Shown here: positions 24,004 through 30,172 of the stretch, one piece after another | Numbering within the stretch: the first letter of the stretch is position 1 | Layout of the letters: every line of letters begins with the position of its first letter | Assembly: GCA_946479895.1 (NCBI GenBank) | Contig: CAMLHT010000006.1 | Coordinates: 1-30,172, forward strand | Origin: an uncultured Gemmatimonadota bacterium | Lineage (GTDB): Bacteria; Gemmatimonadota; Gemmatimonadetes; Gemmatimonadales; Gemmatimonadaceae | Direction of reading: 5' to 3' | Length of the DNA stretch: 30,172 bases | Notes under the pieces: model-generated | What the model was told of the DNA's origin: nothing | What the model saw: only the letters and a program-made list of their open reading frames with translations | Database searches by the model: none | Program-made: the position numbers and the translations under genes

Positions 24004-24009
24004 TAACAT
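24004..24009 (+). promoter_or_regulatory. Possible -10 box of the carbonic anhydrase gene, leaderless arrangement
   Basis: TAACAT lies exactly 7 nt before ATG 24017, the same spacing as at the AraC and ArsR genes, and no Shine-Dalgarno sequence is present. The -35 position falls in the poly-C run, so promoter strength is doubtful. Confidence 0.3.
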
Positions 24010-24016
24010 TCCCACC

Positions 24017-24676
24017 ATGTCTCTCCGCGAACTTATCGCGAACAACAAGGCCTGGGCGGAACGCATGGTGGAGCGCGAGCCGGGATTCTTCGACCGGCTC
24101 GTCCGCCAGCAGGCCCCGCGCTACCTCTGGATCGGATGCTCCGATAGCCGCGTCCCGGCAAACGAGATCGTCGGGCTCCTGCCAGGCGAGCTATTCGTGC
24201 ACCGCAACGTGGCGAATATCGTCGTGCATTCCGATCTCAACTGCCTTTCGGTGATCCAGTACGCGGTGGAGGTCCTGCGCGTCCAGCATATCATCGTCTG
24301 CGGACACTATGGCTGCGGCGGCGTCGAGAACGCGTACAATCGCAGCGCGCTAGGCCTCATCGACAACTGGCTCCGGCACGTCCAGGATATCGCCGACCAT
24401 CACACGGCGTGGTTCACCCCCGGCATGTCCCGGGAGAACTGCACTGACCGGCTCGCGGAGCTGAACGTCGTCGAGCAGGCGATGAACGTCGCGAAGACCA
24501 CCGTGGTGCAGGACGCGTGGCGGCGCGGCCAGGCGGTCTCCGTGCACGGGTGGATCTACCGGCTGCGGAACGGGATCATCCGCGATCTCGGATTCTCCGC
24601 CGCCAGCGAGAGCGATATCGCCGTCCAGTATGAGACCGCGCTTCGCGCGCTGGCGGCGAAGGAAACGTCGGCGTGA
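24017..24676 (+). CDS. can: Beta-class carbonic anhydrase
   Basis: The 219-residue enzyme interconverts CO2 and bicarbonate in the cytoplasm. Zinc ligands are Cys41 in IGCSDSRVP, His97 and Cys100 in CGHYGCGGV, with the Asp43-Arg45 dyad present. ELFVHRNVANIV, LNCLSVIQYAVEVL, and the C-terminal VHGWIYRLRNGIIRDL are typical of the Can (plant-type) branch, and the length is normal. ATG 24017 is preferred to an upstream GTG at 23987, because the Can family begins near MSLRELIANNKAWAE and the GTG would add residues from a poly-C region. It is immediately downstream of the repeat block and convergent with tryptophanase 43 bp away. Confidence 0.95.
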   Translation: MSLRELIANNKAWAERMVEREPGFFDRLVRQQAPRYLWIGCSDSRVPANEIVGLLPGELFVHRNVANIVVHSDLNCLSVIQYAVEVLRVQHIIVCGHYGCGGVENAYNRSALGLIDNWLRHVQDIADHHTAWFTPGMSRENCTDRLAELNVVEQAMNVAKTTVVQDAWRRGQAVSVHGWIYRLRNGIIRDLGFSAASESDIAVQYETALRALAAKETSA

Positions 24677-24719
24677 GCTGCCGGCGCCCCTGTCGGGTCA
24701 GGGGCGCGGAAGACGGACG

Positions 24720-26090
24720 TCAGACTGGCTCGAACTTCGCCGTGAAGTGTCGCAGGACCGCCGGCTGTTCGGTGATGCGCACGCCCCGGATCGCGGTCTT
24801 CATCGTGTCGAGGTAGAGCAGCACCTCGGCCACGTAGTCCATGTGGCTCTGCGTGTAGACCCGCCGCGGGAACGCGAGCCGCACCAGCTCCAGGTCCGCC
24901 GGCCTTTCACTGCCATCCGGCTGGCGGCCGAACATCACCGACCCGATCTCGCAGGCGCGGATGCCGCCCTCGACGTAGAGCGCCACCGATAACGCCCACC
25001 CGGGATACTCGTGCTGCGGGATATGCGCGAGCCACCGCTTCGCGTCGATGTAGAGCGCGTGGCCCCCGGCGGGCATCACGATCGGAATGTCGGCGGCAAT
25101 CATCTTCTCCGCGATGTACTCGACCGAGCGGATGCGGTAATGCAGGTAATCCGGGTCGAGCGCCTCGTGCAGCCCCACGGCGATCGCCTCGAGGTCGTAG
25201 CCGGCGAGCCCGCCGTAGGTTGGGAATCCCTCGGTCAGGATCAGCGAATTGCGGCACGCGCGCGCGAGGGTGTCGTCGTTCATCGCCAGGAATCCGCCGA
25301 TGTTCGCCATCCCGTCCTTCTTCGCGCTCATCGTGCAGCCGTCGGCGAGGCTGAACATCTCTTGGGCGATCTCCAGCGGGGACTTGTCCGCGTACCCGGG
25401 CTCCCGCGTCCGGATGAACCAGGCATTCTCGGCGAACCGGCAGGCATCGATGAAGAGCGGGATCCCGCGGGCGCGGCAGAGGCGCGACGTCTCGCGGATG
25501 TTCGCCATGCTGACCGGCTGGCCGCCTTCCGAGTTGTTGGTCACCGTGATCATGACCAGCGGGATGCGATCGCCCTTCTCGTCGAGGACGCGCTCGAGGG
25601 CGGCGACGTCCATGTTACCCTTGAACGGGTGGATCGCCGAGGGGACGTGCCCTTCGGCGATCGGCAGGTTGAGGGCGGTGGCGCCGCGATGCTCGATGTT
25701 GGCGCGGGTCGTGTCGAAGTGCGTGTTGTTCGGCACGATGGAGTCGGGGCGGAGCATCGCCCCGGAGAGGATGTGCTCGGCCGCCCGGCCCTGGTGCGTC
25801 GGGATCACCTGCCGGAAGCCGGTGATGTCACGCACCGATCGCTCGAACGCGTGGAAGGAGCGGCCGCCGGCGTAGGACTCGTCGCCGCGCATCATGCCGG
25901 CCCACTGGTGCACCGACATCGCCCCTGTGCCGGAGTCCGTCAGCAGGTCGATGAGGACGTCCTCGGCGTCGAGCTGGAAGACGTTGTAGTGCGCGGCGCG
26001 AATGGCGGCCGCGCGATCGGCATCGGTTGTCTGCCGGATCGGCTCGACGGTCTTGATGCGGAACGGCTCGATGATGGTCTTGAACTTCAC
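24720..26090 (-). CDS. tnaA: Tryptophanase (PLP-dependent beta-eliminating lyase)
   Basis: The 456-residue protein matches the tryptophanase/tyrosine phenol-lyase family throughout: EPFRIKTVEPIRQTT, DVLIDLLTDSGTGAMS, IPTHQGRAAE, GGQPVSMANI, FIDACRFAENAWFI, MSAKKDGMANIGGF with PLP-binding Lys258 (the second Lys), and EGFPTYGGLAGYDLEA. Two places separate the enzymes: HFDTTR has the Asp of tryptophanase where tyrosine phenol-lyase has Thr, and RACEIGSV has Ile where the lyase has its substrate-binding Arg. So L-Trp cleavage to indole, pyruvate and ammonia is favoured. The start is GTG 26090 without a clear ribosome-binding site. No tnaC-like leader or tnaB permease is visible next to it. Confidence 0.9.
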   Translation of the reverse strand: MKFKTIIEPFRIKTVEPIRQTTDADRAAAIRAAHYNVFQLDAEDVLIDLLTDSGTGAMSVHQWAGMMRGDESYAGGRSFHAFERSVRDITGFRQVIPTHQGRAAEHILSGAMLRPDSIVPNNTHFDTTRANIEHRGATALNLPIAEGHVPSAIHPFKGNMDVAALERVLDEKGDRIPLVMITVTNNSEGGQPVSMANIRETSRLCRARGIPLFIDACRFAENAWFIRTREPGYADKSPLEIAQEMFSLADGCTMSAKKDGMANIGGFLAMNDDTLARACRNSLILTEGFPTYGGLAGYDLEAIAVGLHEALDPDYLHYRIRSVEYIAEKMIAADIPIVMPAGGHALYIDAKRWLAHIPQHEYPGWALSVALYVEGGIRACEIGSVMFGRQPDGSERPADLELVRLAFPRRVYTQSHMDYVAEVLLYLDTMKTAIRGVRITEQPAVLRHFTAKFEPV

Positions 26091-26117
26091 GGTCGGCGGG
26101 AGGGAAAGGTCCGCCGC

Positions 26118-26123
26118 ATTCTA
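26118..26123 (-). promoter_or_regulatory. Possible -10 box of tnaA
   Basis: On the minus strand TAGAAT lies 27 nt before the GTG start. The spacer upstream contains a 14-bp GC palindrome (26128-26141), and no clear -35 is seen, so activator dependence is possible. The call is tentative. Confidence 0.3.
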
Positions 26124-26222
26124 TCCTGCCGCGGCCGCGGCCCTCGACAGGGATTGCCTTACATTCTGTAGTCCTCTGGCGACCTACGGTCCATATTTCG
26201 GGACCTCCAACGCGCGGCTCAG

Positions 26223-26807
26223 ATGAAAGTCCTCGTGGTCGACGACGATCCGGTTCTCCGCGCCGTGGTGGGCGCCGGACTGAAGGCGCTCAAGCATGAG
26301 GTGATCGCGTGCGAGAGCGGGGCGAAAGCCTGGGAGCTCCTGCGCAAGGATCATTTCCCGGTCATGATCACCGACTGGAACATGCCGGACATGAACGGCA
26401 TCCAGCTCACCCAGGCGCTGCGCGCCGCGCCGCGCGAGGCGTACACCTACGTCATCATGCTCACCGGTAAGAGCACCCGGGAGGATTACCTCACGGGCGT
26501 GCGCGCCGGTGTGGACGCCTTCCTGGTGAAGCCGCTCGACGGAGCGTTCCTCGAGGCGCAGCTCACCATCGCGGCCCGCATCGTCGGGCTGCACGAACAC
26601 GCCAGGCGCCTCGAGTCGATCATGACCGTCTGCTCCTACTGCAAGAAGGTCCGCGACGACGAGCAGTGGGTGCCGATGGAGCAGTACATCAAGCAGGAAT
26701 TCAAGACCCTCCCGTCGCACACCTTCTGCCCGACGTGCTTCCACGAGAAGGTCGAGCCGGAGATGAAGCAGCTCGGGCTCTCGACCGAAGGCCTGGGCCT
26801 CGAGTAG
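26223..26807 (+). CDS. Response regulator with C-terminal CxxC-CxxC zinc-type motif
   Basis: Residues 1-120 are a receiver domain: LVVDDDP with the acidic pair, phospho-acceptor Asp51 in [12 protein letters not shown], Thr81 in IMLTGKS and Lys103 in LVKPLDG. No DNA-binding domain follows. Instead residues 130-175 read [24 protein letters not shown] and SHTFCPTCF, giving Cys137/Cys140 and Cys169/Cys172, a probable zinc site. This C-terminal module occurs at the ends of various receiver and GAF proteins; its function is unproven. A protein-protein or RNA-binding output is inferred. ackA follows after 7 bp, so the two are probably cotranscribed. No kinase gene is adjacent. Confidence 0.9.
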   Translation: MKVLVVDDDPVLRAVVGAGLKALKHEVIACESGAKAWELLRKDHFPVMITDWNMPDMNGIQLTQALRAAPREAYTYVIMLTGKSTREDYLTGVRAGVDAFLVKPLDGAFLEAQLTIAARIVGLHEHARRLESIMTVCSYCKKVRDDEQWVPMEQYIKQEFKTLPSHTFCPTCFHEKVEPEMKQLGLSTEGLGLE

Positions 26808-26814
26808 GCCCCGC

Positions 26815-28059
26815 GTGAACATCCTCGTCCTCAACGTCGGCTCGTCGACGCTCAAGTTCCAGCTCATCGACACCGACGCGAAGGCGATCGCGGACGTGAC
26901 CGACCGGCGCCTGGCCCGCGGCCAGATCGAGCGCATCGGCGGCGAGGCGATCATCACCCTGGCGGCGCAGGGCAAGCCGTCGTCCAAGTCCACCGCGCAG
27001 ATCCGCAATCACGCCGCGGCGGTCGAGCACGTGGTGGGCTGGCTGACGAGCGACGAGTCCGGCGTCCCGATCTCCAGCGTCGGGGAGATCCGCGCGGTCG
27101 GCCATCGGGTCGTGCACGGCGGTGAGCGATTCACGCAGTCGGTTCGCGTCGACGACGCGGTCTGGCGGGGCCTCGAGGAGCTGATCGACCTCGCGCCGCT
27201 CCACAATCCACACAACCTGCGCGGCATCACCGCCGCGCGCGCGATCTTCGGCCCGGGCATCCCGCAGGTCGCCGTCTTCGACACCGCGTTCCACCACAGC
27301 CTGCCCGAGACCGCGTACGTCTACGCCATCCCGTACCAGTTCTACCGCCGCTATCGTGTGCGCCGTTACGGCTTCCACGGCACCTCGCATCGCTACATCG
27401 CCTGGCGCTACCGGCACCTCACCGGGAAGACGCGCGAGCAGACGAAGATCATCACGCTGCACCTCGGAAACGGCGCATCCGCCTGCGCGATCTCGGGCGG
27501 GAAGTCCGTGGACACGAGCATGGGCTTCACTCCGCTCGAGGGACTGGTGATGGGCACGCGCTCCGGCGATCTCGACCCGGCGATCATCGACTTCATCGCG
27601 GCCAAGGAGGGACTCAGCGGCCGCGAAGTGGATTCCCTGCTCAACAAGCAGTCGGGGCTGCTCGGCGTCTCGGGGCTGACGGCGGACATGCGGGAGCTCC
27701 TGGCGGAGGATGCCGAGAGCGGCGACCGCCGGGCGCGACTGGCGATCGACCTGTTCTGCTACCGGGTCCGCAAGTACATCGGCTCGTATCTCGCGGCCCT
27801 CAACGGCGCCGACGCGGTGGTGTTCTCGGGAGGCATCGGCGAGAATGCCGCGCCCATCCGGGCGATGATCTGCGAGAACATGGACTTCCTCGGGATGAAG
27901 CTCGATCCCGCACGCAACGCGGCCCTTGCCGGTGGCGAGGGCCGCATCGATGCCGAGGACTCGAGAGTCCAGCTCTGGGTGATCCCGACCGACGAGGAGC
28001 TGCTCATCGCACGCGACACCTGGCGGGTGGTGTCCGGCGATCCCCAGCCGGCCTTCTAG
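26815..28059 (+). CDS. ackA: Acetate kinase
   Basis: The 414-residue enzyme converts acetyl phosphate and ADP to acetate and ATP, or the reverse, in the cytoplasm. Family signatures run in order: [12 protein letters not shown] (residues 5-16), [32 protein letters not shown] (catalytic Asp), [48 protein letters not shown] (catalytic Arg), FSGGIGENA and [11 protein letters not shown]. Length is normal. It starts with GTG 7 bp after the response regulator. No pta gene follows; the next gene is convergent, with one base between the stop codons. The link with a receiver protein suggests that acetyl phosphate might feed phosphorylation, which is inference. Confidence 0.97.
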   Translation: MNILVLNVGSSTLKFQLIDTDAKAIADVTDRRLARGQIERIGGEAIITLAAQGKPSSKSTAQIRNHAAAVEHVVGWLTSDESGVPISSVGEIRAVGHRVVHGGERFTQSVRVDDAVWRGLEELIDLAPLHNPHNLRGITAARAIFGPGIPQVAVFDTAFHHSLPETAYVYAIPYQFYRRYRVRRYGFHGTSHRYIAWRYRHLTGKTREQTKIITLHLGNGASACAISGGKSVDTSMGFTPLEGLVMGTRSGDLDPAIIDFIAAKEGLSGREVDSLLNKQSGLLGVSGLTADMRELLAEDAESGDRRARLAIDLFCYRVRKYIGSYLAALNGADAVVFSGGIGENAAPIRAMICENMDFLGMKLDPARNAALAGGEGRIDAEDSRVQLWVIPTDEELLIARDTWRVVSGDPQPAF

Positions 28060-28060
28060 C

Positions 28061-29263
28061 TCACTTCGGGAAGCCCGATACCGGCACGCCCTTCGTGATG
28101 CGCAGCGCGTTCCGGTAGTAGACCTTCTTCAGGACCTCGTCCGGCAGGTCGATGCCGTAGAGCTTCCAGAACGCGTGGTAGTCGCGGTAGTAGTCGAAGT
28201 AGTCGTCGCGCGTCTCGAACACGCGCCAGTAGTACGGATACTCCTCGGGCTGGAAGGAGTCCTTCCCGAAGAGGATCCGGTCCTGGTACTTCACGAAGAA
28301 GTCGTGCGCCGCGCGCGGCTGGCGCCCGATGTCGTACAGGACGGCGCCCACTTCGACGAGCGTGTTCGGCAGCTCGTCCATCATCTTCCCGAGCTTGCCG
28401 AGGTCGTTCGCGTACCAGCTCATGTGCGCGATGACGAACGTGGTCTTCGGGTTCCGCCTCACCATGTTGTCGCGCTCCGCCATCAGCTGCTCGAAGGACG
28501 GGAAGCGATCCTGCGGATAGCGCCGGTCCGAGAACAGCGCCAGCTCGAGCCACCGTTCGTTGGAATAGTCGATCGGCTTGAAGAACTCGGCCGGATCGGC
28601 GGTGTGGATGAAGACGGGAATGTTGAGGCGCGCGGCGGCCTGCCAGACCGGGTCGAGGTCCGGATCGTCGATCTTCAGCCGGCTTCCGTCGGCCTTCCGT
28701 GCCGTGAGGCCGAGTCCCTTGCCGATCTCGCCGATGCCGACGGCGCCGGCCTTCACGTCTGCCTCGAGCTGCGCGACCGCCTTCTCGGCCCATCCCGGCC
28801 CGACGCCCTGGAAGCTGACGCCGGTAAGGATCCGGATCCGGTCCTTCATCTTCGGCGAGGCGGCGACCAGGGCCATCGCGTTCTTCAGCCGCTCCCCCGA
28901 CATGTTGTCCGCGGCCACGAAGGTGTGGACGTTGAGGCTGTCCAGCGCGGCCCCCAGCGCCTCGATGCCTTCGGCCGAAGCGAGCCGCCCGGCGGCGTGG
29001 CCGTGGTAGTCGATCGCCGGATACTTCGCCTGCGGCTTCATGTGCACCGGCGCGACCAGGGTCGACTTCGGCCGGTAGTCCACGATGCTCGGCGGCGCGA
29101 ATTCGGGAGCCATGCAGGTGCGCGGCCGGATCTCCGTCATCCCCGCCGGGCACTGCTCGCCGGCCTGGATCGGGATGCCGCGACCGCCTCCCCGGCCCTG
29201 CGCGCCGGCGGAACCGGCGATCGAGAGGGCGGCGAGCGAGGCGAGTGCGAGGGTCGTGCGCAT
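28061..29263 (-). CDS. Secreted amidohydrolase-superfamily protein
   Basis: ATG 29263 follows AGGAGC at 6 nt. The 400-residue product has a signal peptide (MRTTLALASLAALSIAGSAGAQ) followed by a Gly/Arg stretch. A TIM-barrel of the amidohydrolase-2 group follows: IDYHGHAAG supplies the first HxH metal pair, then GIGEIGKGLG, IPVFIHTADP, FVIAHMSW and ILFGKDSF supply further His and the final Asp. Such proteins are metal-dependent hydrolases or decarboxylases of small aromatic or cyclic compounds; the periplasmic or secreted substrate is unknown. It converges on ackA and is divergent from the lipoprotein gene. Confidence 0.88.
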   Translation of the reverse strand: MRTTLALASLAALSIAGSAGAQGRGGGRGIPIQAGEQCPAGMTEIRPRTCMAPEFAPPSIVDYRPKSTLVAPVHMKPQAKYPAIDYHGHAAGRLASAEGIEALGAALDSLNVHTFVAADNMSGERLKNAMALVAASPKMKDRIRILTGVSFQGVGPGWAEKAVAQLEADVKAGAVGIGEIGKGLGLTARKADGSRLKIDDPDLDPVWQAAARLNIPVFIHTADPAEFFKPIDYSNERWLELALFSDRRYPQDRFPSFEQLMAERDNMVRRNPKTTFVIAHMSWYANDLGKLGKMMDELPNTLVEVGAVLYDIGRQPRAAHDFFVKYQDRILFGKDSFQPEEYPYYWRVFETRDDYFDYYRDYHAFWKLYGIDLPDEVLKKVYYRNALRITKGVPVSGFPK

Positions 29264-29306
29264 GCGGGCTCCTGAATGGTCGAGTTCGTGAATCTGCCAG
29301 TCGAGA

Positions 29307-29338
29307 CACCGGATCGGTAGTTCGGGTCACCGGATCGG
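29307..29338. promoter_or_regulatory. Two direct repeats of CACCGGATCGG spaced by two helical turns
   Basis: The 11-mer occurs at 29307-29317 and 29328-29338, a 21-bp period, in the 142-bp space between the divergent amidohydrolase and lipoprotein genes. Same-face repeats of this kind can be activator sites. No promoter could be tied to them with confidence. Confidence 0.35.
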
Positions 29339-29405
29339 GGGAAATCCCGATTGCCCGGCGCGACTCTCGCCCGACGTTGTGGCCGCCACCACAAGAGAGG
29401 CACAC

Positions 29406-29804
29406 ATGCAGGGCAGGACAGCGCGGGTATCACTCATGCGCGGACTGGCCGCGCTCGCGATCTTCGCGGCGTGCAGCGACCCGCTGGCGCCATTCCAGCC
29501 GGAGGTCACGAACGCCACCGACAACTTCCAGCTTCAGGCCACCAACGTCAGGTCGTCGACGTCGACGGTCGTCTACAACTGGACGAACACCGGGACGCGG
29601 GCGACGATCAACCACTCCACGACGACGACTGCCGGCACCGCGGCGCTCGTGATCCGGGATGGCGCCGGAACCGTCGTGTACACGAAGACCCTGGTGCCGA
29701 GCCTGAACGAGCCGACGGTCGCCGGCGTGGCCGGGACGTGGAAGATCGAGCTCACGATGACGAACTACAGCGGCACGCTGAACTTCAGGGCGCAGAAGCT
29801 GTAG
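29406..29804 (+). CDS. Small secreted lipoprotein, unknown function
   Basis: ATG 29406 is preceded by GAGAGG at 5 nt, so it is preferred to an in-frame ATG at 29379. The 132-residue product has a basic start, a hydrophobic stretch and a lipobox-like LAIFAAC with Cys about 26 residues in, followed by SDPLAPFQPEV. The rest is one Thr/Val/Asn-rich beta-sandwich-like domain (TSTVVYNWTNTGTRATINHST, ALVIRDGAGTVVYTKTL, AGTWKIELTMTNYSGTLNFRAQKL). The pattern resembles small lipoproteins with an immunoglobulin-like or CARDB-like fold. I do not recognise a function. A 6-bp hairpin (29377-29382 with 29389-29394) lies just before the ribosome-binding site. Confidence 0.75.
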   Translation: MQGRTARVSLMRGLAALAIFAACSDPLAPFQPEVTNATDNFQLQATNVRSSTSTVVYNWTNTGTRATINHSTTTTAGTAALVIRDGAGTVVYTKTLVPSLNEPTVAGVAGTWKIELTMTNYSGTLNFRAQKL

Positions 29805-29824
29805 CGGCGGACTGGCCCGAGGGG

Positions 29825-29857
29825 ATCCGGGGAGGCGGTTTCTTCGCCTCCCCGGAT
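29825..29857. terminator. Strong hairpin, probable bidirectional terminator
   Basis: ATCCGGGGAGGCG (29825-29837) and its exact reverse complement (29845-29857) enclose a 7-nt loop GTTTCTT, giving a perfect 13-bp stem 20 bp after the lipoprotein stop. The T-tract after it is poor (TCATCTT), so termination may be partial. It insulates the following carbonic anhydrase gene. Confidence 0.6.
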
Positions 29858-29873
29858 GCGTCATCTTACGCGC

Positions 29874-30172
29874 ATGATCTCAGCCAGTGATGCGCTCGAC
29901 CGGTTGCGCGAAGGAAACCGGCGGTTCGTCGAGAACGCGCGTGACGCGAACGAATTCATCCAGATGCGGCGGGCCGAGCTCGCGGCGGGCCAGGAGCCCT
30001 TCGCGATCATTCTCGGCTGCTCCGATTCCCGCGTGCCGGCGGAAATCGTCTTCGACCAGGGGCTCGGCGACCTGTTCGTCATCCGCGTGGCCGGCAACAT
30101 CGTCGCGCCGTCGCAGATCGGCAGCGTGGAGTTCGCCGCCGCGGCGTTCGGGACGCGGCTCGTCGTCGTGCT
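29874..30172 (+). CDS. Second beta-class carbonic anhydrase, 3'-truncated by the window
   Basis: Ninety-nine codons are visible: MISASDALDRLREGNRRFVENA, then FAIILGCSDSRVPAEIVFDQGLGDLFVIRVAGNIVAP and GSVEFAAAAFGTRLVVV. Cys49 is the first zinc ligand and Asp51-Arg53 the catalytic dyad; the HxxC ligands lie beyond the window. The RLxxGNxRF opening and GLGDLFVIRVAGN text place it in a different beta subgroup from the enzyme at 24 kb, so it is not a recent duplicate. The start is ATG 29874, with no clear ribosome-binding site. It is preceded by the 13-bp hairpin. Confidence 0.92.
   Translation, partial: MISASDALDRLREGNRRFVENARDANEFIQMRRAELAAGQEPFAIILGCSDSRVPAEIVFDQGLGDLFVIRVAGNIVAPSQIGSVEFAAAAFGTRLVVV

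Larger units (their letters stand above)
23204..24016. repeat. 0.8-kb gene-free block of composite structured repeats
   Basis: No gene is supported here; long open frames on both strands are Ala/Arg/Thr/Asn-rich products of the repeat. The block holds three copies of a structured core (separate entries) joined by arrays with 9-bp periodicity. Left of a core the arrays read AGTTSGCGC (for example 23720-23764). Right of cores 2 and 3 they read the inverted form GCGCSAACT/GCGCGAACC (23641-23683 and 23927-23971). Each full unit therefore has inverted flanking arrays and could fold into one long hairpin. A run of nine Cs (23978-23986) precedes the carbonic anhydrase gene. I know of no named family that matches. 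Confidence 0.85.

Noticed and set aside
24720..26090. Tyrosine phenol-lyase
   Set aside because: The residues that distinguish the two enzymes (Asp in HFDTTR, Ile in RACEIGSV) follow tryptophanase.
26128..26141. 14-bp GC palindrome upstream of tnaA as an operator
   Set aside because: It is a simple alternating GCCGCGGC sequence, common by chance at this base composition.

Overview
The window is GC-rich (well over 60% by eye), densely coded on both strands, and carries a set of secreted hydrolases, a Hanks-type Ser/Thr kinase, DUF481 and DUF1080 proteins and two beta-carbonic anhydrases. This is chromosomal, Gram-negative, and fits a free-living soil or freshwater bacterium of a Gemmatimonadota/Acidobacteriota-like lineage. 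The phylum is an inference from gene style only; no rRNA or other marker gene is present. I see no phage, transposase, tRNA, rRNA or CRISPR array.

Layout. 1-1.4 kb: the 3' part of an AhpD/carboxymuconolactone-decarboxylase-like gene whose second CxxC cysteine is an in-frame TGA, followed by a SECIS-like hairpin, then a secreted or outer-membrane protein behind a 22-bp perfect palindrome. 1.5-5.5 kb (+): a 7TM-AraC regulator, a secreted ChbG-type deacetylase fused to an alpha/beta hydrolase, a macrodomain protein and a GNAT acetyltransferase. 5.5-10.8 kb, mostly (-): alpha/beta hydrolase, YkgJ-type Cys-cluster protein, secreted DinB-like protein, a small membrane protein (+), a Ser/Thr kinase and a TSUP transporter. 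10.9-16 kb (-): MscS channel with a cyclic-nucleotide-binding domain, a translationally overlapping DUF481 barrel, and an S9 peptidase ending in a G-quadruplex/hairpin array. 16-20.5 kb: DUF1080 protein, a self-regulated ArsR-SRPBCC pair (-), another SRPBCC protein, a YdjM-like membrane hydrolase and a DUF1624 acyltransferase-like protein. 20.5-23.2 kb: a second S9 peptidase. 23.2-24.0 kb: a gene-free 0.8-kb block with three copies of a structured repeat. 24-30.2 kb: beta-carbonic anhydrase, tryptophanase (-), zinc-motif response regulator, acetate kinase, secreted amidohydrolase (-), small lipoprotein, and a second carbonic anhydrase cut by the window end.

The genes look like a mosaic of short transcription units rather than one pathway. 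Clear functional units are ArsR with AHSA1/SRPBCC, MscS-CNBD with DUF481, macrodomain with GNAT, and response regulator with ackA. The most unusual items are the probable selenocysteine codon at 24-26, the composite repeat at 23.2-24.0 kb that shares sequence with the coding tail of the upstream peptidase, and a recurring pattern of -10 boxes exactly 7 nt before start codons (leaderless mRNAs).
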